In this document: piece by piece, positions 1 through 8,123 of the stretch
Position numbering within the stretch: position 1 is the stretch's first letter
Layout of the letters: every line of letters begins with the position of its first letter
Origin: CAYMSO01 sp964393185
Lineage (GTDB): Bacteria > Patescibacteriota > Dojkabacteria > J137
DNA length: 64,000 bases
Assembly (NCBI GenBank): GCA_964393185.1
Contig: CAYMSO010000006.1
Span: 34,204 to 98,203 of the forward strand
Direction of reading: 5' to 3'
Notes under the pieces: model-generated
What the model was told of the DNA's origin: nothing
What the model saw: the letters and a program-made list of their open reading frames with translations, nothing else
Databases searched by the model: none
Translations under genes and position numbers: made by a program

Positions 1-1
1 A

Positions 2-940
2 GGAGCTACATACTCGACTCAGGTTTTGACCGATAAAGATATTATAAATCTTGAACATGCTATCAAAACAGGTTGGGATTTTGTATCTGCTTCTTTTATT
101 ACAAGTGCAGAGGCTGCAAGAGAAATAAAGAAGTATCTTAAAGGTACACACATGAAGCTTATTGCAAAAATTGAAGACGAGCAAGGAATCAAAAATATAG
201 ATGAAATTTTGGAAGAAGTTGAGGGTATAATGATTGCCCGAGGAGGATTGGGAGTTGAATTGGGCCTTGAGAAAGTACCAATGGTTCAAAGATTATTAAT
301 AAAAAAATGTAATGATGTTGGCAAACCAGTTATTACAGCAACACAGATGCTCGAGTCAATGACATATAACCCTAGACCAACCAGAGCTGAAGTGAATGAC
401 GTGGCAACAGCTATAATGCTTGGATCTGATTCAGTAATGCTATCTGGCGAAAGTTCTGCTGGAGAATATCCTGTAGAAGCGGTTGAAGAGCTTTCTAAGA
501 TTGCTTTGGCAGTTGAGTCACATTTACAACCAAAAATATTAGAAACAAAGGCATTAGGTTTTTCTACAACTGACGCTATTTCTAAGGCTGCAGCAAGAAT
601 GTGTATAGAAATGGACCAAGAAATTGATAAAGTGATAGTTGTGTCTAGAACAGGTAGGACTGCAAGATTATTGGGTAGGCATGGAATTAAACAACCAATT
701 TATGCAATAACAAAGACAAATTACTATGCAAGACGAATGATGTTAAGCAAAGGTATTAACAGAGTATTTACTTTAAATGCAGTAATTAAAGATAGAGATA
801 CAGCAATAGCAGAGATTATTAAGAGATCCACGGAGTTTGGTATCGTTAAAAAAGGAGATAATGTGCTATTTTTAAGTAAAACTCCGCTTGATGTTCAGGA
901 AGAATACTTTCCAAACATGTTTGAAATTGTTCGAATTTAG
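2..940 (+). CDS. pyk: Pyruvate kinase, 5'-truncated by window edge
   Basis: The reading frame is open to the first base, so the N-terminus lies outside the window. The product transfers phosphate from phosphoenolpyruvate to ADP in the last ATP-yielding step of glycolysis. Visible family blocks are AKIEDEQGIKN, ITATQMLESM, PRPTRAEVNDVA and SGESSAGEYP, followed by a complete C-terminal PK domain (VIVVSRTGRTARLL). Odd point: the Mg-binding block normally written RGDLGVE-P reads RGGLGVELGLEKVP. Codon 245-247 is GGA where family members have Asp, and the following Pro is also Gly. gpmI starts 9 nt downstream, so the two are probably one transcript. Identity is certain; full activity is not. Confidence 0.95.
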   Translation, partial: GATYSTQVLTDKDIINLEHAIKTGWDFVSASFITSAEAAREIKKYLKGTHMKLIAKIEDEQGIKNIDEILEEVEGIMIARGGLGVELGLEKVPMVQRLLIKKCNDVGKPVITATQMLESMTYNPRPTRAEVNDVATAIMLGSDSVMLSGESSAGEYPVEAVEELSKIALAVESHLQPKILETKALGFSTTDAISKAAARMCIEMDQEIDKVIVVSRTGRTARLLGRHGIKQPIYAITKTNYYARRMMLSKGINRVFTLNAVIKDRDTAIAEIIKRSTEFGIVKKGDNVLFLSKTPLDVQEEYFPNMFEIVRI

Positions 941-949
941 TATAAGTAT

Positions 950-2467
950 ATGAATAAAAAAGTTATCTTAACAATTCTAGATGGCTGGGGGTTAGCCGAA
1001 AAAACAGAATTTAATGCCATCGAAAATGCCAAAACTCCTCATTTCGATAAACTGATTCGAGAATATCCAAATACAAGATTAAAAGCCGATGGTGAGGCTG
1101 TTGGGCTTCCCGAAGGTCAGTTTGGTACATCCGAGGTCAATCATATGACTATAGGTGCTGGAAGAATTATTTGGCAGGATTTACCTAAAATAAATAAAGC
1201 TATCGAGAATGGTGATTTTTTTAGAAACGAAGCTTTGTTAAAAGTTATACAACATGTAGAAAGAAATAATTCAAAATTAAATTTGATAGGTATACTTAGC
1301 GACGGAGGTGTACATTCACATATCAATCATTTATTTGCTTTGCTAGATTTACTTGAACAAAGGAAATTTAAACAAATAATTTCTATTCACGTTTTTACGG
1401 ATGGTAGAGATGTAGCACCAAAATCAGCAGAGAAATATTTGTCAGATTTACAAAATTATATTTCAAGCAAACAAGATTTAAATATAGTTATTTCGACTTT
1501 ACAAGGTCGATCTTATTTAGATAGAGATAGGGATTGGGATAGAACTGAAAAAGCTTTTGCATTAATAACAAAGGGACAAGGTAAAAAAACAGATAAATGG
1601 CAATCTGCAATTAATCAATCGTATATTACATATTCTACAGATGAACAATTGCCCCAATATTTAATAAATTCTGATGGCTTAATGCGTTCGAATGATGGTG
1701 CTATTATATACCACTTTAGACAAGACCGAATTTATCAACTGATTAGAAGAATTTTGGACGAGAAAATTGAAAACTTCGAAATTGCATCATTTATGCAGGC
1801 AAGTGAAGATTTTACCAGCGTTCGTGTAGCATTCCCACGCGAACCGATTACCGACACTTTAGCCGAAACCATTGCAATTTCAGGAAAATCACAATTGCAC
1901 GTTACCGAAACTGAAAAATTTGCACATGTAACTTATTTTTTGAATGGAGAGAAAGAGCAGGAAATGACGAACGAAACATGGAAGATGATTGAATCGAATC
2001 GATACGTAAAACCATACTATAACTTTGAACCCAATATGCGTAACTTTGATATAGCCAAAGTAATTACTGAAGGTATAGAAAGTAAAGAATTTGATTTTAT
2101 GGTAGCTAATTTTAGTTCGGCAGATATGGTGGGGCACACTGGAGATTACAATGCTGCTGTGGTTTCTGCGCAGTCAGTAGATTTTTGCTTGGGCAAAATT
2201 TATGAAGTGATTCAAAATAAACTTGATGAATACGCTTGGATAATTACTGCCGATCACGGTAATTCTGAAATTATGTGGGATGAAGAAAATAATCAACCTC
2301 ATACTCAGCATACGTTGTCACCAGTACCTTTTATTCTAGTCTCTAACATTGATTGCACTTTACATAGAAGAGATACGCTGTCGGATATTGCACCAACTGT
2401 TCTTGATCTACTAGGAATTGCGAAGCCAGGAAAAATGACAGGCGAGAGTTTAATTATAAGAAAGTAG
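950..2467 (+). CDS. gpmI: 2,3-bisphosphoglycerate-independent phosphoglycerate mutase
   Basis: The product interconverts 3- and 2-phosphoglycerate using two Mn ions and a phosphoserine, and belongs to the alkaline-phosphatase superfamily. At 505 aa it is full length for the family (about 510). Visible landmarks are LDGWG at the N-terminus, FGTSEVNHMTIGAGR containing the catalytic Ser, SDGGVHSH, VFTDGRDVAPKSA, GRSYLDRDRDWDR, ADMVGHTGD, ADHGNSEIMWD and the C-terminal HTQHTLSPVPF. It follows pyk by 9 nt on the same strand, and eno lies opposite, so three consecutive lower-glycolysis enzymes sit together. No Shine-Dalgarno is visible before the ATG. Confidence 0.97.
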   Translation: MNKKVILTILDGWGLAEKTEFNAIENAKTPHFDKLIREYPNTRLKADGEAVGLPEGQFGTSEVNHMTIGAGRIIWQDLPKINKAIENGDFFRNEALLKVIQHVERNNSKLNLIGILSDGGVHSHINHLFALLDLLEQRKFKQIISIHVFTDGRDVAPKSAEKYLSDLQNYISSKQDLNIVISTLQGRSYLDRDRDWDRTEKAFALITKGQGKKTDKWQSAINQSYITYSTDEQLPQYLINSDGLMRSNDGAIIYHFRQDRIYQLIRRILDEKIENFEIASFMQASEDFTSVRVAFPREPITDTLAETIAISGKSQLHVTETEKFAHVTYFLNGEKEQEMTNETWKMIESNRYVKPYYNFEPNMRNFDIAKVITEGIESKEFDFMVANFSSADMVGHTGDYNAAVVSAQSVDFCLGKIYEVIQNKLDEYAWIITADHGNSEIMWDEENNQPHTQHTLSPVPFILVSNIDCTLHRRDTLSDIAPTVLDLLGIAKPGKMTGESLIIRK

Positions 2468-2501
2468 TTCTGCAATTCTAGCTTTTTTAATACTATAGTA
2501 T

Positions 2502-2536
2502 TCTAAAAGGCATAGACCTAAACCATGCCTTTTAGA
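2502..2536. terminator. 12-bp perfect inverted repeat between converging gpmI and eno
   Basis: TCTAAAAGGCAT (2502-2513) is exactly complementary to ATGCCTTTTAGA (2525-2536) around an 11-nt loop. It sits in the 83-nt gap between two facing stop codons, so it can serve both strands. No long T-run follows on either side, so termination efficiency is uncertain. Confidence 0.7.
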
Positions 2537-2550
2537 CTGTCAGAGGATTG

Positions 2551-3792
2551 CTATAATAACTCCGATATTCTTAATAATTCATTGTATTTTGCAGTTCTTT
2601 CACCTCTACTAGGGGCACCAGTTTTAATTTGCCCTGCACCAGTTCCTACAGCTATATGAGAAATTGTAATATCTTCTGTTTCGCCACTTCTATGAGAAAC
2701 AACATTCTTCCAACCAGCTTGTTCACTCATTTTCATTGCCTTTAGCGTTTCTGTTAAGCTACCAATTTGGTTGACTTTAACTAACAATGCATTGCATGAT
2801 TTTTCTAAGATAGCTTTTTCAATTCTTCTAACATTTGTAACTAATAAATCATCCCCTACAATTTGCAAATTTGAGCCTAGTTTTTCTGTAAATTTAGTCC
2901 AGTTGCTCCAATCGTCCTCAGAAAAAGGATCCTCGATACTTAAAAAAGGATATTTATTTGTCCAACCAATTAATGTTTCTAACCATTCATCAGAAGAGAG
3001 TTTTCTGTTTTCGGTTTTCAAAATATAACTGCCGTCTTCAGGATTATAAAACTCGCTAGATGCAACATCTAATCCGAAGTACACATCTTGGCCAAGTCTA
3101 TACCCTGCTTTTTCTACAGCCATAGAAATGACATCAAAAGCTTCCTGATTATTTGCAAATCCTGGAGCAAATCCGCCTTCATTACCAACATTTACTGACT
3201 GACCTTTTTCTTCTAATATTTTTCCTAGGTGTAAAAATATTTCGCATCCAGCTCTTAACTGTTCTTCGTAATCCTTATTTTCGATTATGACCATAAATTC
3301 CTGAATGTCTGTTGACCAATTTGCGTGTTTTCCACCATTCATTATATTAAACATAGGTCTTGGCAGTTTCATTGGCACATTACCATACAACTCATTTACA
3401 TATTTAAATAATGGCACCTTTCTTGAAGCAGCGATAGCATGCGCATAAGCTAAAGAAATCCCTAAAATAGCATTTGCGCCTAGTTTTGATTTATTCTCTG
3501 TACCATCTTCTGCTAAAAGAAAATTATCCAAATCTTCCTGACTATGAAAATCTTTGCTAACTAGCACGTTATTAAGATTTATAACATTTTGAACAGCCTT
3601 TTTGACTGATTTGCCTAAATAATTTGATTTATCTCCGTCTCGAAGTTCAAGTGCTTCGTGTGTTCCAGTAGATGCACCACTTGGTACAGCTGCTCTTCCA
3701 AATGAACCATCAACCAAATACACATCAACTTCTAAGGTTGGAGTTGCTCGTGAGTCAATTATTTGTCTTGCATGGACTTTTGATATATTCAT
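2551..3792 (-). CDS. eno: Enolase
   Basis: The product dehydrates 2-phosphoglycerate to phosphoenolpyruvate. At 413 aa it is a normal bacterial enolase. In order it shows ARQIIDSR at the N-terminus, SGASTGTHEALELRDGD, MNGGKHANWSTDIQEFM, GNEGGFAP (catalytic Glu), the metal ligands in FGLDVAS, SIEDPFSEDDW and VGDDLLVTN, the catalytic Lys in LLVKVNQIGS, SHRSGETED and the final Lys in IKTGAPSRGER. The usual SRGNPTVE block reads SRATPTLE; otherwise all catalytic residues are kept. It is transcribed toward gpmI. A TTATG start context without Shine-Dalgarno precedes it. Confidence 0.97.
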   Translation of the reverse strand: MNISKVHARQIIDSRATPTLEVDVYLVDGSFGRAAVPSGASTGTHEALELRDGDKSNYLGKSVKKAVQNVINLNNVLVSKDFHSQEDLDNFLLAEDGTENKSKLGANAILGISLAYAHAIAASRKVPLFKYVNELYGNVPMKLPRPMFNIMNGGKHANWSTDIQEFMVIIENKDYEEQLRAGCEIFLHLGKILEEKGQSVNVGNEGGFAPGFANNQEAFDVISMAVEKAGYRLGQDVYFGLDVASSEFYNPEDGSYILKTENRKLSSDEWLETLIGWTNKYPFLSIEDPFSEDDWSNWTKFTEKLGSNLQIVGDDLLVTNVRRIEKAILEKSCNALLVKVNQIGSLTETLKAMKMSEQAGWKNVVSHRSGETEDITISHIAVGTGAGQIKTGAPSRGERTAKYNELLRISELL

Positions 3793-3901
3793 AAGTAAGT
3801 CTTTATTAAAATTTAATCCACACTATAATAACTCCTATTTTAGAATCATAGCAAATAAGTTGCTGAATATTTGTAAGTACTTTACAATAATAGTGTATTA
3901 A

Positions 3902-5320
3902 TTGTATGCATTGAAAAAATTTTTTGTTCCATCAGAGAAAAATCATCATACCCCTTATTTATTAGGAAGGTACGCGCTAATCATATATATAATAGTTATA
4001 TTATTATTTAATTTTGTAGCAACTCAACTTAATTTTGCCAATGTAACTGCCTCATTCGAGATTCAGGCTCTATTGCAAGAACACAATAATGAGAGACTTA
4101 AGCGAGGTCTTGAATCAGTTCAAATTAACCCTCTACTCAGCTCTTCTGCATATCAAAAGGGTATTGCAATGCTTAACTCTAATTGCTGGTCTCATTACTG
4201 CCCTGATGGAAAAGATTGGAGAGATTATTTTGTAGAAGGAGGATATGACTATCTACATGCTGGTGAAAATTTGGCTGAGGGTTTTAGCACTGTTTCTGGT
4301 GTAATGAGTGCGTGGATGAATAGCGAAACTCATAGGGCTAATATATTGAATCGAGAATTTAAGGAAATAGGCTTTGCTGTGATTACTGGTAATTATCAAG
4401 GAAAAGAAAATAATACTATTATAGTTGTGCATTTTGGAACACCGATGCCTACTTCTAGCTCTAATCCTGCTTCTGATATTATCGTGCCAAGTAATATTAG
4501 TGTAACAATAGATTATCCACTGAATGGTCAATCTTTCTCTAATGGTAACGTCGAAATAAAAGGTCGTGTAGAGCCTTCATATTCAGAAGTTACAATAGAA
4601 GATAACTATAAAGAAATAGGTAGAATTAATGCCGACGGAGACAATTATTCATTCAGACCTGATGAACCACTTAGGGAAGGTGCACATCAAATTGTTTCAA
4701 AAGTAATAAATAAGTCTGGTCAAGTTCAAGCCGCATCTGAATCTGTCAGTTTTGAGATTGATAATTCTAGTCCGTTTATAATCAAATCTACTACTAAGGT
4801 AGAACACGAGGGTAGTTATTATGTTTTTAAATTCAATACCAGCGAAAGCGTAGATAGTATAATTACCGACATTCCAAGCTTTGATATAACAAGATATTCT
4901 CCAACTAATTGGGGATTCAAAGTTTTGGTTTCTGATTTAGAAAATAATAGGGGAATTGCTATATCTTTAACAGACAAAGCTGGCAATTTATTTGCAGCAT
5001 TTTTTGATATGAATGATATACGTGATTTTAGATCTCAGGCGGAGCTTCCATCACAAAGTATTAACTCATTATCTTCAAATTTTATTGCAGAATTTTTTAA
5101 GGAACTAGCAGGAAGTAGTATCAAGGCAAAATTTTTGTTTGGATTTATTGTATATATGGTTATACTACTTATAATAGATTTTATATTTCTGCAAAAAAGT
5201 CAAATGTTGCAGATCAGAACATCCAAATCACATTTTCATATATCAATTTTTGTAATTCTCTTACTTTTCTTATTAATAGGTGGGGCAACTGGTAGTATAT
5301 TAACAGGAACAAATCTATGA
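3902..5320 (+). CDS. Membrane-anchored CAP/SCP-domain (YkwD-like) protein
   Basis: 472 aa. An N-terminal membrane segment (about residues 24-48) is followed by a CAP domain (about 52-195), recognisable by HNNERLKRGL, HAGENLAEGF and MNSETHRANILNREFKEIGF. Next comes an Ig-like bacterial domain (about 205-290, starting near VTIDYPLNGQSFS), an unassigned beta-rich stretch, and two hydrophobic C-terminal segments. CAP proteins act outside the membrane; known activities range from protease-like to lipid or wall binding, and the substrate here is unknown. The start is TTG at 3902 (a second TTG at 3911 is possible); the nearby ATG is out of frame. It overlaps the next gene by ATGA, so the two are translationally coupled. 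Confidence 0.85.
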   Translation: MYALKKFFVPSEKNHHTPYLLGRYALIIYIIVILLFNFVATQLNFANVTASFEIQALLQEHNNERLKRGLESVQINPLLSSSAYQKGIAMLNSNCWSHYCPDGKDWRDYFVEGGYDYLHAGENLAEGFSTVSGVMSAWMNSETHRANILNREFKEIGFAVITGNYQGKENNTIIVVHFGTPMPTSSSNPASDIIVPSNISVTIDYPLNGQSFSNGNVEIKGRVEPSYSEVTIEDNYKEIGRINADGDNYSFRPDEPLREGAHQIVSKVINKSGQVQAASESVSFEIDNSSPFIIKSTTKVEHEGSYYVFKFNTSESVDSIITDIPSFDITRYSPTNWGFKVLVSDLENNRGIAISLTDKAGNLFAAFFDMNDIRDFRSQAELPSQSINSLSSNFIAEFFKELAGSSIKAKFLFGFIVYMVILLIIDFIFLQKSQMLQIRTSKSHFHISIFVILLLFLLIGGATGSILTGTNL

Positions 5321-6147
5321 ACTTCTATAAGGAAATAACTAAGTGGAAGCAAAGACCATTAATATATTCAAGCTTATTATTCTTGCTTTTTGCAGGTTTA
5401 ATAAATTTATTGGAGAGGACTTCAGAAAAGTATTTTTTTATAGGAGTCTTGGTTGTTTACATGGTACTACTAGGCGAACTATTTTTTAGCTCAAATTACT
5501 ACCATATTCAGCATCGAAGGAATTCTAAAAAGAGGTATGAATTCGAATCTCACAAGATAGTGCAATATCTACATCATATAATATTTCCTACAATTACATA
5601 CTATGGAATAGTTTTATTCACTTATTTTAATGAACAATTCTCTGTTTATTTTATTAATTTAATCTTGGTTTTTGCACTTTTTTCGTTAATTTTTGAAAAT
5701 ATTTTTTCTTTTTATAATCATAATTATAGTTTAAATAAATCAACAAATTATGTTTATGATTTAGTAAGCGTGATACTTGTATTTATGTGGGTAGATGTTG
5801 TATTAAATTTTTCTAGACTAGTAGTAATTCCAGAAATATTAACAATTACGTTGCTGTTGATTATATTTTTTGTTTTTGGCTATCTTGCAATCCTTAGACA
5901 TGCTTTTATTTCTTATTATCTGAAGGTTCTGTTGATAATTTTAATACTTAAGCTATGTTACTACTTATTAATAGATGTGGTATCTTCGTCTGTTTTGAAT
6001 ATTGCATTATTGAATGCGCTATCATTTCAAGCTTTAAATTTTATCGTACTTAATAAAATAGAAAGAACTATAAACAAAGAAAGCCTTTTAGATTATATTT
6101 TAATACTAATGCTGCTATTTAGTCTGATGTACGTATACGGCATTTGA
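5317..6147 (+). CDS. Polytopic membrane protein, unknown function
   Basis: 276 aa, almost entirely hydrophobic, with about seven or eight predicted membrane spans and an amphipathic charged loop after the second span (HRRNSKKRYEF). No family is recognised. Its ATG overlaps the TGA of the CAP-domain gene (ATGA, 5317-5320), which points to coupled expression and a possible complex or shared envelope role with that protein. The gene ends about 55 nt before the tRNA-Lys gene. Confidence 0.75.
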   Translation: MNFYKEITKWKQRPLIYSSLLFLLFAGLINLLERTSEKYFFIGVLVVYMVLLGELFFSSNYYHIQHRRNSKKRYEFESHKIVQYLHHIIFPTITYYGIVLFTYFNEQFSVYFINLILVFALFSLIFENIFSFYNHNYSLNKSTNYVYDLVSVILVFMWVDVVLNFSRLVVIPEILTITLLLIIFFVFGYLAILRHAFISYYLKVLLIILILKLCYYLLIDVVSSSVLNIALLNALSFQALNFIVLNKIERTINKESLLDYILILMLLFSLMYVYGI

Positions 6148-6156
6148 CACAAATTG

Positions 6157-6184
6157 TTGAGGTATTTTGCAAAAATGATATAAT
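6157..6184 (+). promoter_or_regulatory. Promoter of tRNA-Lys
   Basis: TTGAGG (6157-6162), a 16-nt spacer and an extended -10 TGATATAAT (hexamer 6179-6184). Predicted start is about 6191, some 12 nt before the mature tRNA. A TTGACA at 6143-6148 is too far away (30 nt) to be the -35 element. Confidence 0.7.
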
Positions 6185-6202
6185 TCAGAGGCAAAATGCT
6201 CA

Positions 6203-6277
6203 GGGTTGGTAGCTCAGTGGTAGAGCAGTGGCCTTTTAAGCCATTGGTCGAGGGTTCGAATCCCTCCCAACTCACCA
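6203..6277 (+). tRNA. tRNA-Lys(TTT), CCA encoded
   Basis: A full cloverleaf can be folded by eye. The 7-bp acceptor is GGGTTGG/CCAACTC with one G-T pair. The D-arm is GCTC/GAGC. The anticodon stem is GTGGC/GCCAT around loop CTTTTAA, giving anticodon TTT. The T-arm is GAGGG/CCCTC with loop TTCGAAT. Discriminator A is followed by genomically encoded CCA. The antisense strand gives a well-known type of spurious ORF (GFEPSTNGL...). Confidence 0.97.
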
Positions 6278-6412
6278 TCTACCCTAAAACGCAAAATATA
6301 TTTTCTACATATTACTCAAAGCTACTATAAATAAATAATACATAGGTTAAATTAAGCTTCTTCCTTTACAGCATAAGACTATGGACTTTTGTCCGTTATA
6401 ACTTTTATTAAC

Positions 6413-6427
6413 TGCTAAAATATTGTT
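6413..6427 (+). promoter_or_regulatory. Extended -10 abutting a start codon (leaderless)
   Basis: TGCTAAAAT (hexamer 6416-6421) is followed by exactly 6 nt and then the ATG at 6428, which places the transcription start on the A of the ATG. No Shine-Dalgarno could exist in such a transcript. Confidence 0.6.
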
Positions 6428-7225
6428 ATGAAAAAAATATTATTACTAGTACTTTTAATTTTGGTAATCGGTTTCTCATATTATCAATTAGAGAAAAGTA
6501 CTAAAAATTCTTTAGAGAATTCAATTGCAGTAAGCGATAACAACACTAATAATGCTTCAGTAAAAGAAGAAACAACTTATTATTTTGACAAGTATACAAA
6601 TACATACATTATTTTCTTTAATCAGCTAGAACTTGAGTTAAATGCTAATACTAATCCAACTGTTTTCTTAGAAAACGCAAAAAATAATGAGTATAAATTT
6701 GCAATAAATGCAGGTTATTTTACAGAGGAATTTGATCATGCAGGATTATTGATGATTAATGGAAATTTAGAATATGCTTTAGCTGCAGGAGACAAGCAGT
6801 TAACAAAGCTTGTAGTTATACAGCATGACAGTAAAATAATAGATTTTATAGATGCCTCGGAGGAATCCTACAATGAATTAGAAAAATCAAATAATATCTC
6901 GGCATTCCAAACTGGACCTGCTATCATTGAAAATAGCTCAATTAATCAACAAGAGATAAATAATTCTTTAAATGGAGATATTAAAGCTTTAAGAAGTTTT
7001 ATAGGATACACCCAAAGCGGTAAGCAATTTATTGGAGTGACAGTAAATAGAGTTACTTTGAATGAAGTGGCTAATATTATTTTAAATGTGCCTTCACTTA
7101 AGAATGAGCTAATTTTTGCAGTAAATTTAGATGGAGGCTCTTCCGTTGCGCTTTATTCGGAAGAAAATGATCAGTTTAAAATTGGGACTTATAAAATTTT
7201 GCCATATATTATAGGTATTAAGTAG
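6428..7225 (+). CDS. Secreted/anchored NAGPA-like phosphodiester glycosidase domain protein
   Basis: 265 aa. An N-terminal hydrophobic anchor or signal (residues 3-20) is followed by a domain resembling the phosphodiester glycosidase family (NAGPA/DUF2233, PF09992). Visible pieces are AINAGYFTEEFDHAGLLMING, FQTGPAIIE, RSFIGYTQSGKQFIGVTV and the signature NLDGGSSVALY near residue 236. Family members hydrolyse sugar-phosphodiester bonds on the cell surface; the natural substrate here cannot be deduced. It sits in a run of envelope genes and abuts the next gene tail to tail in a TAGCTA double stop (7223-7228). Confidence 0.8.
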   Translation: MKKILLLVLLILVIGFSYYQLEKSTKNSLENSIAVSDNNTNNASVKEETTYYFDKYTNTYIIFFNQLELELNANTNPTVFLENAKNNEYKFAINAGYFTEEFDHAGLLMINGNLEYALAAGDKQLTKLVVIQHDSKIIDFIDASEESYNELEKSNNISAFQTGPAIIENSSINQQEINNSLNGDIKALRSFIGYTQSGKQFIGVTVNRVTLNEVANIILNVPSLKNELIFAVNLDGGSSVALYSEENDQFKIGTYKILPYIIGIK

Positions 7226-8017
7226 CTATCTTAAGTTAGTTAGTCTACCAACGCCTAGTCCTTCAGAAAAATCATCAATTTGTCTTGCAATTCTGTTTAC
7301 TCTATCTCCCCAGCCTATACATTCATCTTGTCGTCCACAAAAGAAATCTTGTCCATTACGAAAATCCGTTAGAAAAGGTGCCCCATAATATTTCATTGTT
7401 TGAGATGTGACAACATCGATGCTTTGTTCAAAACTTTCAAACCTAATACGATTTACACCAGCTCCACCCCATCCCCAGCAATTGTACATTTGTGCAGATG
7501 TATAGTATTTGCATAAATCTGTTTCATGTTTTGCAATTGCAACAATACCTATACAATCAGAAGGTGCACCATATTTATCGCATGCTTCAACAAAAAGTTT
7601 TGCAGTACCTGCAAGAGGAGAGTTATTGGCTCGAAAGTATTCTTCGAGAACATAAATTCTAATATCTGTTGTTGAAAAGCTATTAGCTAGTTTGCTTGAT
7701 GGATTATATATTTCTTGATAATTTTGCTGCGCCCCGATAATTCTTACTTCTGGATTTTTTTCAAAATTAAAATAACCCATTGCAAATGCTTCTGTTCTAA
7801 ATCTATCTACTTCGTTTTTAACTTTTACAAAACTTGTATTAATCCCTATTACAATAAAAACAACTAATACGAATTTAAATAAAAGCTTTTTCTTGTTAGT
7901 GATTCTAAATTTGGGAAAACCAATTTTAGGTTTCTTTTTCAAAATTATTGCTATTTTGTATGGAGATACCCTTCTATTTCTTCTCTTCTTTACTCTTCCT
8001 ATTTTAGTATGACTCAT
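7226..8017 (-). CDS. Lysozyme-like (transglycosylase-fold) envelope protein
   Basis: 263 aa. A very basic cytoplasmic N-terminus (about 45 residues, rich in Lys/Arg) leads into one membrane span (about 46-63), then an extracellular part. The last 120 residues contain CIGIVAIAKHETDLCKYY followed by NCWGWGG, which resembles the active-site region of lysozyme/lytic transglycosylase-fold proteins with a Glu (KHET) as likely acid. Paired Cys residues suggest disulfides outside the cell. It lies head to head with the LysM-M23 gene, so both probably remodel peptidoglycan. The family call rests on motifs only. Confidence 0.6.
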   Translation of the reverse strand: MSHTKIGRVKKRRNRRVSPYKIAIILKKKPKIGFPKFRITNKKKLLFKFVLVVFIVIGINTSFVKVKNEVDRFRTEAFAMGYFNFEKNPEVRIIGAQQNYQEIYNPSSKLANSFSTTDIRIYVLEEYFRANNSPLAGTAKLFVEACDKYGAPSDCIGIVAIAKHETDLCKYYTSAQMYNCWGWGGAGVNRIRFESFEQSIDVVTSQTMKYYGAPFLTDFRNGQDFFCGRQDECIGWGDRVNRIARQIDDFSEGLGVGRLTNLR

Positions 8018-8084
8018 TACCGAGATATTTGACTAATTCTATTAAACAAAAAACATAAGGATTTGTAAACTAAAAATGAAATTA

Positions 8085-8093
8085 TGATACAAT
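8085..8093 (+). promoter_or_regulatory. Extended -10 upstream of LysM-M23 gene
   Basis: TGATACAAT (hexamer 8088-8093) with a weak TTGTAA-like element about 19 nt upstream. The predicted start near 8100 leaves a leader of about 24 nt before the GTG at 8124. Confidence 0.5.
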
Positions 8094-8123
8094 ATCTAGG
8101 TAGGTTTTTATAAAGATGTTACT

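Noticed and set aside
6143..6148. TTGACA as the -35 of tRNA-Lys
   Set aside because: It is 30 nt from the -10; TTGAGG at 6157 has a normal 16-nt spacer.
6093..6278. 61-codon minus-strand frame starting M-V-S-W-E-G-F-E-P-S-T-N-G-L
   Set aside because: It is the antisense of tRNA-Lys; frames with this kind of product are a known artefact of tRNA genes.
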